Source: Enhydrobacter aerosaccus (lineage in GTDB: Bacteria; Pseudomonadota; Alphaproteobacteria; Reyranellales; Reyranellaceae). Taken from it: 64,000 nt of DNA. Shown here piece after piece: positions 42,288 to 51,656 of the stretch (positions within the stretch are counted from its first letter, which is position 1; each line of letters starts with the position of its first letter). A program made the translations under genes and the position numbers. The DNA is taken from positions 1-64,000 of the forward strand of contig NZ_FUWJ01000015.1 in assembly GCF_900167455.1 (NCBI RefSeq), read 5' to 3'. Under the pieces are notes generated by a model. The model was not told where the DNA came from and did no database searches. It worked only from the letters and a program-made list of their open reading frames with translations.

Positions 42288-44900
42288 ATGGAGATACGAC
42301 AGGATAAGGTCGAGCAGCCGCTCGTCTCGGTTATTTGCTTCTGCAAGGACCGGGTCGCATTTCTCCCGCGCAGTGTCGAGAGCGTTCTTAGCCAATCCTA
42401 CCGCAACATCGAACTGGTCGTGCAGGATGGCGCGTCGACCGACGGCACGCTCGAACTCCTGCAGTCCTATGCGCAGCGGGACCCTCGGGTCAAAATCGTC
42501 TCGGAACCCGATTCGGGGCCGGCCGAGGCCTACTGGAAGGTGCTTCAGCGTTGCACCGGTGCGTACATCGCGACGTGTCTATCCGATGAGGAATTGCAGC
42601 CTGGCGTGATAGAAGAAGCGGTCCGGTGGTTCGCCGAGCAGCCGCAGGTCGGGGCCTTTACCTGCGATGGCTACACGACCGACTCCGACGGCAAGATCAT
42701 TGGGGAATTCAAGGCCGGGGACTTCGACTTCGTCGCCTACATCTTCGACAGATACTGCCCGTTCTGGCCCGGAAGCTTCTTTCGCCGGAAGGCCTTGCTC
42801 GATGTCGGCCTGGATCAGCCCGGCTGGAATATCGGATGCCTGGAATTCGAAATCTGGTGCCGGCTCGCGCGCGACCATGTCGTCCGTTACGTGCCGACGC
42901 CGGTTTCCAAGTACGCGATCCATCCGGGCCAGCTCAGCAACACGCCGAAGAATTTCCACGAGCATATCGACAACCGTCTGAAGCTCATCGAAGGCATGTT
43001 TTCGGAGGACGGCTTTTTCGGCGCAGGAAAGCTGAAGGACAGGCTGGGCAATTTCGACCCCGAATGGGGTGTCCGGCAGGATCACTGGTTTCGCGAGATC
43101 GAGGCCAAGATCAGCCAACTGTCGCAGTTCGAGGCGCACGCGCGGGCACACAAGCTGGAGGCGGAGGAAAAAGGTTTCGCGCGCCGTATCGAAGACCTGA
43201 AGCAGCAGGCGATCGCCTACCACGAGCAGAATGTGAAGGCGTTCAAGTACTCCGACCGCCAGCCGGGGATTACAGATGCGGAATGGCGCCGGAGTCTCCT
43301 GGACGAGCTGTGGAAGGGATGGGAAGCGACCCTCGGCGTCCCCCATCTCGCGCGGCCGAAAGACCGCGGGCTGCGCTGGCGCCTCTGGTTGCAGCGCTTC
43401 GTGACGGAGCGCTTCCTGATCGACCGGGAACATCCGCTGCGCCGTGCGCTCGACCTCGCGGCCCGGCTGGGCTTGGCGGAGGAGGCCTGCGAGGAGTTCA
43501 AGTCCTTCGCCACCGCCAGAAGAGCCGAGCGCCGATTCCGCCTGTATGACAGCGTGGCGCGGATTTACGAAAGCCGCGGTCAGATCGACGAGGCACTGGC
43601 GATGTGGGGGCGTGCCGAGCCGCTTCACGATCCCCTGATCGAAACGGCTGCTTGTCAGGCTGCGATCAAGCAACCGGGGGCCACCAACGAGGAGCTGGCG
43701 GTCCGCCATCAACGTTGGGCCGATCGTCATGCCCGCGTCGATCCGGCAATTCCGCGACCGAGTTTCGAGGCCTTCGACGGCCGTCGCCGCCTGCGTATCG
43801 GCTATCACTGCTCGTTCATGGACGCCGATACCATTCGCTACATCATGGCCCGGGCGTTCCGAGCCCATGACCGAGGGCGCGTCGAAGTGTTCGGCTATGC
43901 GCCGATGGATCTGCCGCAGGATATCGGCTCGGGCTTCGATGTCAGTCGCAACACTGGCCGCCTTTCCGACGAAGACTTTCTTGCAGTCGTGCGGGCGGAC
44001 AAGATCGACGTCTTCATCGAGCTGTCCGGCTTCTCGCCCGGGCACCGGTTCCGCGCCATGGCCAACCGCTGTGCGCCGGTCCAGGTTTCGTACCTGAATC
44101 ACTTCGCGACCAGCCGAGTGCCGAATGTCGACTACATCCTGAGCGACGAGACCTGTACGCCGAGCGATTCGGACGTCCAGCGGCACTTCTCGGAGACCAT
44201 CTTCCGGTTTGCCGACTGCCTTCTCTGCTATGACTATGCCGAAGCCGGCTGTCCGCCCGTCGGGCCACTGCCGGCATTGACCGCGAAAGCTGTGACCTTT
44301 GCGTGTCTGGGCAGCGGCGGAAAGATCAACCCGTCCCTCGCCGAATTGTGGGCAGCGATCCTGCACAGGGTGCCGAACTCGAGCCTTCTCCTGCAGAACG
44401 GCCAGCTTTCTCTCGCCGACAATCGGCGCTACGTCGAGCGGCTTTTCCGCCGCTTCGGGATTGGCGCGGAGCGGTTGAAGCTGAGGCCGGGGACCAACCG
44501 CGACGGCGTGATGAAGACCTATGCCGAGGTCGATATTTCGCTCGATACGGTGCCCTATTGCGGCGGCAACACCGTTGCCGAATCCCTGTGGCAGGGCGTG
44601 CCCGTGGTCACGCTGAAAGGCGAGCTCTTCACCGGGCGATACGGCGCATCGCTTCTGGCCGCTGCGCGATGCCCCGAACTGATCGCGGAGACTCCGGAAC
44701 GCTACATCGAGATCGCTTGCGATCTTGCCTCCAACCTCGATCGGCTGGCCAGCTTGCGGGCCGATCTGCGCCGTCGCTATGTCGAGGGCGGGCTGAACGA
44801 TTCCAAGCGCTTCGCGCGGTCGCTGGAACAGGCGTACCTGTCCATGATCGCCGAGGCGCGCAACGTGGGTAGCGCTGCGCTGACGCAGAATCGATCTTAA
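42288..44900 (+). CDS. GT2-GT41 bifunctional glycosyltransferase
   Basis: 870 aa. Residues 10-230 are a GT-A glycosyltransferase family 2 domain (LVSVICFCKDRVAFLPRSVE, then NIELVVQDGASTDGTLELLQ, SEPDSGP and a C-terminal WP-rich acceptor site). A helical linker of about 250 residues follows. Residues about 510-865 are an O-GlcNAc-transferase-like (GT41, SPINDLY-type) domain: RLRIGYHCSFMDADTIRYIM, VSYLNHFATSRVPNVDYILS, GSGGKINPSLAELWAAIL and YCGGNTVAESLWQGVPVVTL. This suggests one chain making two sugar linkages, or glycosylating a protein. TPR repeats, usual in GT41, are short or absent. The start at 42288 is chosen since upstream codons are not protein-like. Confidence 0.82.
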   Translation: MEIRQDKVEQPLVSVICFCKDRVAFLPRSVESVLSQSYRNIELVVQDGASTDGTLELLQSYAQRDPRVKIVSEPDSGPAEAYWKVLQRCTGAYIATCLSDEELQPGVIEEAVRWFAEQPQVGAFTCDGYTTDSDGKIIGEFKAGDFDFVAYIFDRYCPFWPGSFFRRKALLDVGLDQPGWNIGCLEFEIWCRLARDHVVRYVPTPVSKYAIHPGQLSNTPKNFHEHIDNRLKLIEGMFSEDGFFGAGKLKDRLGNFDPEWGVRQDHWFREIEAKISQLSQFEAHARAHKLEAEEKGFARRIEDLKQQAIAYHEQNVKAFKYSDRQPGITDAEWRRSLLDELWKGWEATLGVPHLARPKDRGLRWRLWLQRFVTERFLIDREHPLRRALDLAARLGLAEEACEEFKSFATARRAERRFRLYDSVARIYESRGQIDEALAMWGRAEPLHDPLIETAACQAAIKQPGATNEELAVRHQRWADRHARVDPAIPRPSFEAFDGRRRLRIGYHCSFMDADTIRYIMARAFRAHDRGRVEVFGYAPMDLPQDIGSGFDVSRNTGRLSDEDFLAVVRADKIDVFIELSGFSPGHRFRAMANRCAPVQVSYLNHFATSRVPNVDYILSDETCTPSDSDVQRHFSETIFRFADCLLCYDYAEAGCPPVGPLPALTAKAVTFACLGSGGKINPSLAELWAAILHRVPNSSLLLQNGQLSLADNRRYVERLFRRFGIGAERLKLRPGTNRDGVMKTYAEVDISLDTVPYCGGNTVAESLWQGVPVVTLKGELFTGRYGASLLAAARCPELIAETPERYIEIACDLASNLDRLASLRADLRRRYVEGGLNDSKRFARSLEQAYLSMIAEARNVGSAALTQNRS

Positions 44901-44946
44901 CGGCTCATTGGACTTTGGCTAAGCTGTGGCGAAAGGAGGGGATATC

Positions 44947-46503
44947 GTGCCGTCTCTCGAGACCGCAGCCTTGGCCCAGCAACTCCCGTCCGCGAGCGAC
45001 CAGAGGTCGGTGTGCCTGGTCACGCCTCCTTCGGCCTTCCTTCTGGACGAGCGCGTGTTCGTCAGCCTGGGAATATTGAAGGTTGCGGCGTCGCTCGAAC
45101 AGAATGGGTATCGCGTCAACTTCCTGGACCTGTCCGGAATCGAGAACTACACAGACGCACTGTCCAATTACCTCGCCACCGCGGCCGATCTCGCCGTTGG
45201 CATAACGGCCACCACGCCGCAGCTGCCTGCGGTATTCAGGATCGCCGCGGCGATCCGCGAGATCCGCCCCGACCTTCGACTGATCCTTGGCGGTCCGCAT
45301 GTCACCCTTGTCTACTCGGCATTGAAGCAGGAGCAGAAGCGCGGCATTGCGCAGGGACGCGCACAGCGCGCGGTGGCCCAGCTCGAGGCGCGCTTCGATG
45401 TGCTCTGCAGTGGTGACGGGGAACTGGCGATCTTCGAGGCACTCAAGCCGGAGCCACCGAAGATGGTCGATGGTGACGATCCGAAGGGCGGCCTGTTCCT
45501 GTCGGATCAGATGTTCACCATCGGTCCGCCGCCTGCGCGGCATCTCGTCGACCTGGAATCGTACAAGTACACGATCGAAGGTCACAGGGCGACGAGCCTG
45601 ATCGGCCAGCTTGGTTGTCCCTTCAATTGCGGGTTCTGCGGCGGTCGCAACAGCAAGAGCCTGCGCCTGGTCCGCAACCGGTCGGTTGCGTCGATCCTGG
45701 CCGAGGTCGAGAACCTGCACCTCACCTACGGCTACACCGGCTTCATGTTCTATGACGACGAACTCAACGTCAGCAAGAGCATGGTCGATCTGATGAATGG
45801 TCTAAGCGATCTTCAGGATCGGCTCGGCGCCGAGTTCCAGCTGCGCGGGTTCGTGAAGTCGGAGCTCTTTACGGAGGATCAGGCCCGGGCCATGCGGCGG
45901 GCCGGATTCCGCTGGTTGCTGTGCGGCTTCGAGGCGGCGCATCCGCGGATCCTGACGAACATCAACAAGCGCGCCTCGCGTGACGACAACGATCGGGCGG
46001 TGGAGTTCGCCCGCAGGCATGACCTCAAGGTGAAGGCCCTGATGTCTGTCGGTCATCCCGGCGAGTCGGAAGAGACCATCGAGGCAATCAAGGAGTGGCT
46101 GGTCCGCAGCAGGGTCGACGATTTCGACTGCACGATCATCACGACCTATCCCGGCACACCCTACTACGACTTCGCCGAACCCAATCCGGACTTCGAGAAC
46201 GTCTGGACCTATACGCAGCCGAAGACGGGCGATCGCTTGCATGCCTACGAGGTCGATTACGGGACGTCCGCCAACTACTACAAAGGCAATCCGGATGGCG
46301 GCTATTCGGCCTTCGTCTTCACCGACCATCTTTCCGCCGAGAGGATCGTGACGCTGCGCGATCAGGTCGAGCGGGAGGTTCGGGCGGCCCTCGGGATACC
46401 GTTCAATGCCGGCGCCGTTGCGCGCCGCTACGAGCATTCGATGGGGCAGGGACTACCAGACTTCATCCATCGTGCCAGTCTGGAACGGGATTGCCGCCCT
46501 TAG
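44947..46503 (+). CDS. B12-binding-domain radical SAM protein
   Basis: 518 aa from a GTG at 44947, chosen because GGAGGGG lies just before it. The N-terminal 200 residues have the cobalamin-binding fold pattern (VCLVTPPSAF, then VGITATTPQLPAVFRIAAAI, RLILGGPHVTL). The radical SAM cluster motif is CPFNCGFCGG (C224, C228, C231). The rest is a TIM-barrel-like part (LRGFVKSELFTEDQARAMRR, GHPGESEETIEAIKEWL). Such enzymes methylate unactivated carbons or rearrange substrates. The position in a glycan cluster points to a sugar or lipid substrate. Confidence 0.85.
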   Translation: MPSLETAALAQQLPSASDQRSVCLVTPPSAFLLDERVFVSLGILKVAASLEQNGYRVNFLDLSGIENYTDALSNYLATAADLAVGITATTPQLPAVFRIAAAIREIRPDLRLILGGPHVTLVYSALKQEQKRGIAQGRAQRAVAQLEARFDVLCSGDGELAIFEALKPEPPKMVDGDDPKGGLFLSDQMFTIGPPPARHLVDLESYKYTIEGHRATSLIGQLGCPFNCGFCGGRNSKSLRLVRNRSVASILAEVENLHLTYGYTGFMFYDDELNVSKSMVDLMNGLSDLQDRLGAEFQLRGFVKSELFTEDQARAMRRAGFRWLLCGFEAAHPRILTNINKRASRDDNDRAVEFARRHDLKVKALMSVGHPGESEETIEAIKEWLVRSRVDDFDCTIITTYPGTPYYDFAEPNPDFENVWTYTQPKTGDRLHAYEVDYGTSANYYKGNPDGGYSAFVFTDHLSAERIVTLRDQVEREVRAALGIPFNAGAVARRYEHSMGQGLPDFIHRASLERDCRP

Positions 46504-46668
46504 ACTGCGGCGACCGCCAGGCCCAATCGCCGAACAGTGACCATGTCCCGCCGATTTCCGCTTGCTGTTTTCGGCGCGGCGGGCTTTGAGTACCGACCTT
46601 CTTTTGATTGACCGTTGGACCGACGGGCCGGTGGGGGCTGTCGGAAAGACGGGCGGAAACCGTCTTCG

Positions 46669-47814
46669 ATGTGCCCGATTGCCGTGAATGCTTCTCCTGT
46701 GATGACCCGCTATCTCGTCGAGGAGAAGCAGATCTTTGCCAGTAATCCCGTCATCGTTGTCGATGTCGGGGCTCGGGCCGGGGTCAATGCCGAATGGGCG
46801 GTGTTCGGCGATCAGGCGCGGATCTACTGCTTCGAGCCCGAGCAGGAGGAATGCGCCCGGCTTGCCGCCAGCGCGCCGGCTCATGTCACCTATATCCCGG
46901 CCGCTCTTGGTGCCGTGACGGGACAGGCCACGCTGTACGAGTCCCGGCTGGCCTTCAGCACAGGCCTCTACAAGACGCGCATGGAGTATTTCGGGCGGTT
47001 CACCAATCGCGATAACGGCGAAGTCGTGGCCGAGCACACGATCTTCGTGAAGTCATTGCGCGATGCCATGCGGGATCACGGCATTCCCCAGTTCGACTTC
47101 ATCAAGCTCGATACCGAGGGCGCCGAACTCGACATCCTCAAGGGGGGCGGGCAAGCGATCTCGTCTCCCGGGCTGCTGGGCGTCTTGAGCGAGATTCGGC
47201 TGCACGCCGAGATCAATGGATCGCCGCCCTTCTCGTCGCTCGATGCATTCCTGCAGGCGCAGGGATTCCGGCTTTACGATCTGAGCGTGAACCATCACAG
47301 CCGGACCGCGCTGCCGTATCCGCAACTCTACGACTATCGCCTGCCGTCGGGGAAACGCTTCTACGCCTATACCACGCACGGCCAACTGCAGGATGGCGAC
47401 GCCCTGTATTTCCGCGATCTGTTCGGTGTTCCGAACCTGGAGCCACTGGCGCTCCTGAAGCTGTGCTGCTTTCTGGAGATCTACTGTCTCAGCGACTGTG
47501 CGGCCGAGTTGATCGTCGCGAACAGGGAAGGGCTGTCGGGGCTGGTCGACCCCGAGAAGTTGCTCGACCTGCTGGCCCGCCAGATGTCCGATGGACGGCA
47601 AGGTTACCAAGCCTACGTCGAGGCCTATTTCTCGGACAGTCCTGCCCCCGCGGTGGCGGACACATCGACCGGCAACGGCGACGCGGGCGCGGCCGGGAAT
47701 GGCGCATCTCAAGGCCGGGACGACACGGCCTGCCGCTGTGACTCGGAAACGGCGGAAGCAGGCGGTGCGTTGAAGCGGCTCGGCGATTATCTCTTCGGTC
47801 GCAAGGGCCGCTGA
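46669..47814 (+). CDS. FkbM family methyltransferase
   Basis: 381 aa from the ATG at 46669 (46702 is possible). The SAM-binding loop is IVVDVGARAGVNAEWAVFG, then IYCFEPEQEECARLA, and the family motif FDFIKLDTEGAELDILKGGG is diagnostic of FkbM. The C-terminal 100 residues are an Ala/Gly-rich tail without known fold. It would methylate a hydroxyl of a sugar or polyketide. It is followed by the convergent ABC exporter genes. Confidence 0.82.
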   Translation: MCPIAVNASPVMTRYLVEEKQIFASNPVIVVDVGARAGVNAEWAVFGDQARIYCFEPEQEECARLAASAPAHVTYIPAALGAVTGQATLYESRLAFSTGLYKTRMEYFGRFTNRDNGEVVAEHTIFVKSLRDAMRDHGIPQFDFIKLDTEGAELDILKGGGQAISSPGLLGVLSEIRLHAEINGSPPFSSLDAFLQAQGFRLYDLSVNHHSRTALPYPQLYDYRLPSGKRFYAYTTHGQLQDGDALYFRDLFGVPNLEPLALLKLCCFLEIYCLSDCAAELIVANREGLSGLVDPEKLLDLLARQMSDGRQGYQAYVEAYFSDSPAPAVADTSTGNGDAGAAGNGASQGRDDTACRCDSETAEAGGALKRLGDYLFGRKGR

Positions 47815-47854
47815 TCGTCCTGGCTCGTGAGCGAGGGCGGCCGCGGCGGCCGAA

Positions 47855-48628
47855 TCACATCGCCGAGAACCGCCTCATATTGTCCTGCTCGATCAGCGTC
47901 GCGCGGCGATAGGCGCGGATGACGTTCGCCGGGGTGCCGGCCTCGCGGATGCGGCCGTCGTCGATCCAGATCGCGTTGTTGCAGAGCCGGGCCACTTCCG
48001 AGGTGGCGTGGCTGACGAACAGCAGCGTGCCGCGCCGGCGGAAATTGTCGATCCAGTCCATGCACTTGCGCTGGAACACGGCGTCGCCCACCGCCAGCGC
48101 CTCGTCGACCACCAGGATCTCGGGGTCGATATGGGCGCAGATGGCGAAGGCCAGCCGCACGCGCATGCCGCTCGAATAGAACTTCACCGGCTGGCCCATG
48201 AAGTCGCCGATACCCGCGAAATCGGCGATCGAGTCCATCTTCTCCAGGATCTCGTGGCGCTTGAGCCCCAGCACGGCGCCACCGATCAGCACGTTCTGCC
48301 GGCCGGTCGATTCGGCATCGAACGTGCCGCCCAGCGCCAGCACCGGGGCGATACGGCCATTGACCATGATCTCGCCCTTGGTCGGCCGGATCATGCCGCA
48401 GGCGATCTGCAGCAGGGTCGATTTTCCGCAGCCGTTGCGGCCCAGGATGCCGAGCGCCTCGCCGCGGCGGACCTCGAAGCTGATGTCCTTCAGCGCCCAG
48501 AAGGAGCGGTAGTAGGTGTGCCACGAGCCGAACAGCACCTGCTTCAGCCGCTGCTGCTGGTTGCCGTAGATCCGGTAGGCCTTGGCGAGGTGGCGCGCCC
48601 GGATTACGACGTCTTTTTCAGATGACAT
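47855..48628 (-). CDS. ABC polysaccharide exporter, ATP-binding subunit
   Basis: 257 aa. Walker A is GILGRNGCGKST, the signature is KFYSSGMRVRLAFA and Walker B is EILVVDEALAVGD. This matches KpsT/Wzt-type ATPases that power export of capsule or O-antigen chains. It lacks the C-terminal carbohydrate-binding domain of Wzt from O-antigen systems, so it resembles KpsT. It overlaps the permease gene by 11 bases. Confidence 0.92.
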   Translation of the reverse strand: MSSEKDVVIRARHLAKAYRIYGNQQQRLKQVLFGSWHTYYRSFWALKDISFEVRRGEALGILGRNGCGKSTLLQIACGMIRPTKGEIMVNGRIAPVLALGGTFDAESTGRQNVLIGGAVLGLKRHEILEKMDSIADFAGIGDFMGQPVKFYSSGMRVRLAFAICAHIDPEILVVDEALAVGDAVFQRKCMDWIDNFRRRGTLLFVSHATSEVARLCNNAIWIDDGRIREAGTPANVIRAYRRATLIEQDNMRRFSAM

Positions 48629-49490
48629 CGGCGATGCCGTCCCGCTGCTTCCCGAAGAACCAGAAGCCGAAGTAGAAGGTCGCGACCGAGAGGAACAGGA
48701 CCCAGGCGCAGACCAGCGGATTGGGGAGCTGGCCGAACACCACGATGTCGCGCAGCACCTCGATGAAGCCAGTCAGGATGTTGATGTAGAAGACGAGCTT
48801 GAGCGTCTCCGACATCTGGTCGGTGGAATAGAACACCGGGGTTGCGAACATCAGCAGCGGCGCCACCGTCATCATCAGATAGGCGGTGTCGCGCGTGAAC
48901 GCGCCCATGGCCGACAGCGTCCAGGTCATCCCGATCAGGAAGGCGATGAAGGGGATGTACCAGATCGGCAGCAGCAGCACCGTCCAGTGCAGCGTGCCTG
49001 TCAGGACCAGCTGCGCCACCAGCATCAGCACCAGGCCGATCGAGGCATAGGCCGTGGCGCGCAGCGTCGAGATGATGGGCAGCATCTCGGCCGGGAACAT
49101 CGTCTGCTTGATGAAATGGGCGTATTCGTGCAGCAGCGACGGCGCCCGATAGGCCATCTCCGAGAAGAAATTGAAGGCGATCAGCCCGCCGAAGATGAAC
49201 AGCGCATAGTCGAAGTTCGAGCCCGAGACCTCGCCGCTCGGCAACCTGACCGCGCCGCTGAAGGCCACGGTATAGACGATCAGGGACAGGAGCGGCGCCG
49301 TGACCGCCCAGACCCAGCCGGCCACCGAGCCCTTGAAGCGCTCCGCCAGCTCGCGCTGCAGGATGGCCAGCAGCAGGTCGCGATGGTGCCAGGCGTCTTT
49401 GAACGGCTCAGCCAGGAAACGCCCGATGCGCGCCAGCGGTCCGCGCCGCTGGGCGACGACGGTCCGTCCATCCACGATATGCAACGACAA
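48618..49490 (-). CDS. ABC polysaccharide exporter, permease subunit
   Basis: 290 aa with six transmembrane segments in an ABC2-type permease (LAERFKGSVAGWVWAVTAPL, then LLPIISTLRATAYASIGLVL and GMTWTLSAMGAFTRDTAYLM). It pairs with the ATPase as in KpsM/Wzm. The longest frame uses a TTG start (49490); a GTG 15 bases inside is the alternative. No clear ribosome site is seen for either. Confidence 0.9.
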   Translation of the reverse strand: MSLHIVDGRTVVAQRRGPLARIGRFLAEPFKDAWHHRDLLLAILQRELAERFKGSVAGWVWAVTAPLLSLIVYTVAFSGAVRLPSGEVSGSNFDYALFIFGGLIAFNFFSEMAYRAPSLLHEYAHFIKQTMFPAEMLPIISTLRATAYASIGLVLMLVAQLVLTGTLHWTVLLLPIWYIPFIAFLIGMTWTLSAMGAFTRDTAYLMMTVAPLLMFATPVFYSTDQMSETLKLVFYINILTGFIEVLRDIVVFGQLPNPLVCAWVLFLSVATFYFGFWFFGKQRDGIADVI

Positions 49491-49682
49491 TTGTGTTTAC
49501 CCCGTGAGCCGGTCGTTCGAGGACGCTTTATTACAGCGCAGCCGGTCCGAAGCAACCGGTCCGAAGGCCCTGCGGGAAAATGCAGGGACCGCGAGAAACG
49601 CAATTTCCGGGGGCTGAACCGCCTGCCAGCCCCTACCCATAGGGGCGACCTCGCCGGCCGGGGAGGCCGGCGGCATTCCGGC

Positions 49683-50756
49683 TCAGGCCGGGGCGGCGAA
49701 GGCCGGCATGACCTGCTCGCCGAACCGCCGCATCGAGGCCAGGGTCTGCTCGTGGCTCATGGCGCCGAAGCCGGTCTGGCACAGGAGATGGCGCACGCCG
49801 ACATCGGCCAGCTCCGCCACCTGCTCGCGTACCCGGCGCGCCGCGCCATAGATCGAGCCGGTCTCCAGCACATAGGGGATGGCGACGTCGTCGGGGACCT
49901 TCGGGTCGGTCCAGGGATTGAGCGTCTCGGGCGCGGGCTCGAAGTCGGGCGGATTGTAGGCCTCGCGGACATGCATCATGTGGGCCCGGGTCTCGGCCAG
50001 CAGGCTCGCCAGCTCGTCCTCGGCCTGGGCGTCGGACTCGGCGACATAGACATTGCGCCACAGGGCGCTCTTGGCCAGCAGCGCGGCCCGCGTGGCGTCG
50101 TCGTGGCCGCCCGCCTGCAGGCCCTTGTCGTACAGCGCCCAGCGTTCCTTGATCCGTGCCACCGGCAGCCGCGCCGTCAGGATCGGCAGGCCGAGCCGCC
50201 CGCATTCCTCGAACGAGCCCGGCGAGATCACGCTGCGCCACAGCGGCGGGCCGGGCTGCTGCACCGGTTTGGGCCGCAGCGCCGGCACCGTCACCGTGTG
50301 GAACCGGCCCCGGTAGGTGAAGGGCTTGCCCGACCAGGCGCGCTCCAGGATCTCGATCGCCTCTTCCATGCGCTCACGACTGTCGTGGCTGCGCAGGCCG
50401 TGCCCGACGAATTCGTACTCGTTGTAGACGGTGCCCTTGCCGACACCGACATCGATGCGGCCGTTGCTGAGATTGTCGAGCAGCGCCAGCTGGGTCGCCA
50501 GCCGCACCGGGTGGTGGAACGGCGTCTGCACGACGGCGAAGCCGAGGCGGACGCGCTCGGTCTTCATCGCCAGCGCCGCGGCGAACAGCAGCGAGTCGTT
50601 ATAGACGCTCTCGCCGGTAAAATAGTGCTCGGTCAGCCAGACATCGCTGAAGCCCAGCCGTTCGGCTTCGCGGACCTGCTCGACCTGCTGGGCGATGCGT
50701 CGCGCGTCCTCCTCGGGCGACGGCGACAACGACAAGGTGAGCCAGCCAAACTTCAT
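49683..50756 (-). CDS. LLM-class flavin-dependent oxidoreductase
   Basis: 357 aa from the ATG at 50756, which has GAGGG five bases ahead. The start MKFGWLTLSLSPSPEEDARR and the later FSDVWLTEHYF and RVRLGFAVVQTPFHHPVRLA are typical of bacterial luciferase-like monooxygenases using reduced FMN. It lies inside the glycan region but has no obvious link to it. The substrate is unknown. Confidence 0.87.
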   Translation of the reverse strand: MKFGWLTLSLSPSPEEDARRIAQQVEQVREAERLGFSDVWLTEHYFTGESVYNDSLLFAAALAMKTERVRLGFAVVQTPFHHPVRLATQLALLDNLSNGRIDVGVGKGTVYNEYEFVGHGLRSHDSRERMEEAIEILERAWSGKPFTYRGRFHTVTVPALRPKPVQQPGPPLWRSVISPGSFEECGRLGLPILTARLPVARIKERWALYDKGLQAGGHDDATRAALLAKSALWRNVYVAESDAQAEDELASLLAETRAHMMHVREAYNPPDFEPAPETLNPWTDPKVPDDVAIPYVLETGSIYGAARRVREQVAELADVGVRHLLCQTGFGAMSHEQTLASMRRFGEQVMPAFAAPA

Positions 50757-50900
50757 CGAAACCCTCAACCTGCGAACGCGTATCGGTGACGGTAGCATCA
50801 AACGACTGATGTTCACACCTTGGTCACATCCGCCTGGAGAGCTGTTTCGTTACGCTTGTGTGACGGGGGTGGTGATGACGCGCTTGACGGGTTGGGCCTG

Positions 50901-51611
50901 ATGGATTGGGCTCCCAGGGACTGGGATCGCGCGCTGCTGCTCTGGATCAACCAGCCAGCCGGGCACAACGGCGTTCTCGACAAGCTGGTCTTCGATATCG
51001 CCGACGCGACCCTGATCAAGGGCGGCCTGTTCCTGGCCTTCTACTGGTGGCTATGGTTCGACCGCACCATGGGCCGCCGGCGCGATATCGTGGTCGCGCT
51101 GACGGCGGCGCTCGCCATCGCCATCCTGTCGCGCGCGCTCCAGGTCGGCTTGCCGTTCCATCAGCGGCCGCTGCACACGCCCGGTCTCGGCCTGCACGTC
51201 CCGCTCAATGTCGATCCCGAGTCGCTCAATACCTTCAGTTCGTTTCCCAGCGATCACGCCATGCTGTTCTTCGCCCTCGCCGTGCCGATCTGGGCGCGTT
51301 CGCGCTGGCTGGGGGCGGCGGCGATGGTCTGGACGCTGCTGCTGATCTGCCTGCCGCGCGTCTATCTCGGCTACCATTTCCCCAGCGACGTGCTGGCCGG
51401 CGCGGGGCTCGGCATCCTGCTGATGCTGGTGCTGTGCCCGCTGATCGCGGCGACGCGGATGCCCGACCGGGTCCTCGCCTTCAAGGCGGCGCATCCGGCC
51501 GCCTTCTACGCGCTCGCCTTCGTCGTCACGCTCGAGCTCGCCATCCTGTTCTACGACGTGCGGCATTTCGTGCTGGATGCCGTGCGGCTCGGCAAGATGC
51601 TGGTGGCGTGA
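50901..51611 (+). CDS. PAP2-family membrane phosphatase
   Basis: 236 aa with about six transmembrane segments. The three phosphatase motifs are visible: LQVGLPFHQRPLHTPG (motif 1, Arg-Pro), FSSFPSDHAMLFF (motif 2; the common PSGH is PSDH here) and RVYLGYHFPSDVLAG (motif 3, His/Asp). Relatives remove phosphate from undecaprenyl pyrophosphate or lipid phosphates, which would fit a glycan-export region. The ATG at 50901 is chosen; a longer frame starts at 50820. Confidence 0.82.
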   Translation: MDWAPRDWDRALLLWINQPAGHNGVLDKLVFDIADATLIKGGLFLAFYWWLWFDRTMGRRRDIVVALTAALAIAILSRALQVGLPFHQRPLHTPGLGLHVPLNVDPESLNTFSSFPSDHAMLFFALAVPIWARSRWLGAAAMVWTLLLICLPRVYLGYHFPSDVLAGAGLGILLMLVLCPLIAATRMPDRVLAFKAAHPAAFYALAFVVTLELAILFYDVRHFVLDAVRLGKMLVA

Positions 51612-51656
51612 CGGGCGCCACCGAATGATCACTGTCAACGGTCCGGCGCCTGGCGA

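Noticed and set aside
48582..50789. 735-codon plus-strand frame across the ABC exporter and the LLM oxidoreductase
   Set aside because: It is antisense to three recognised genes and shows no domain.
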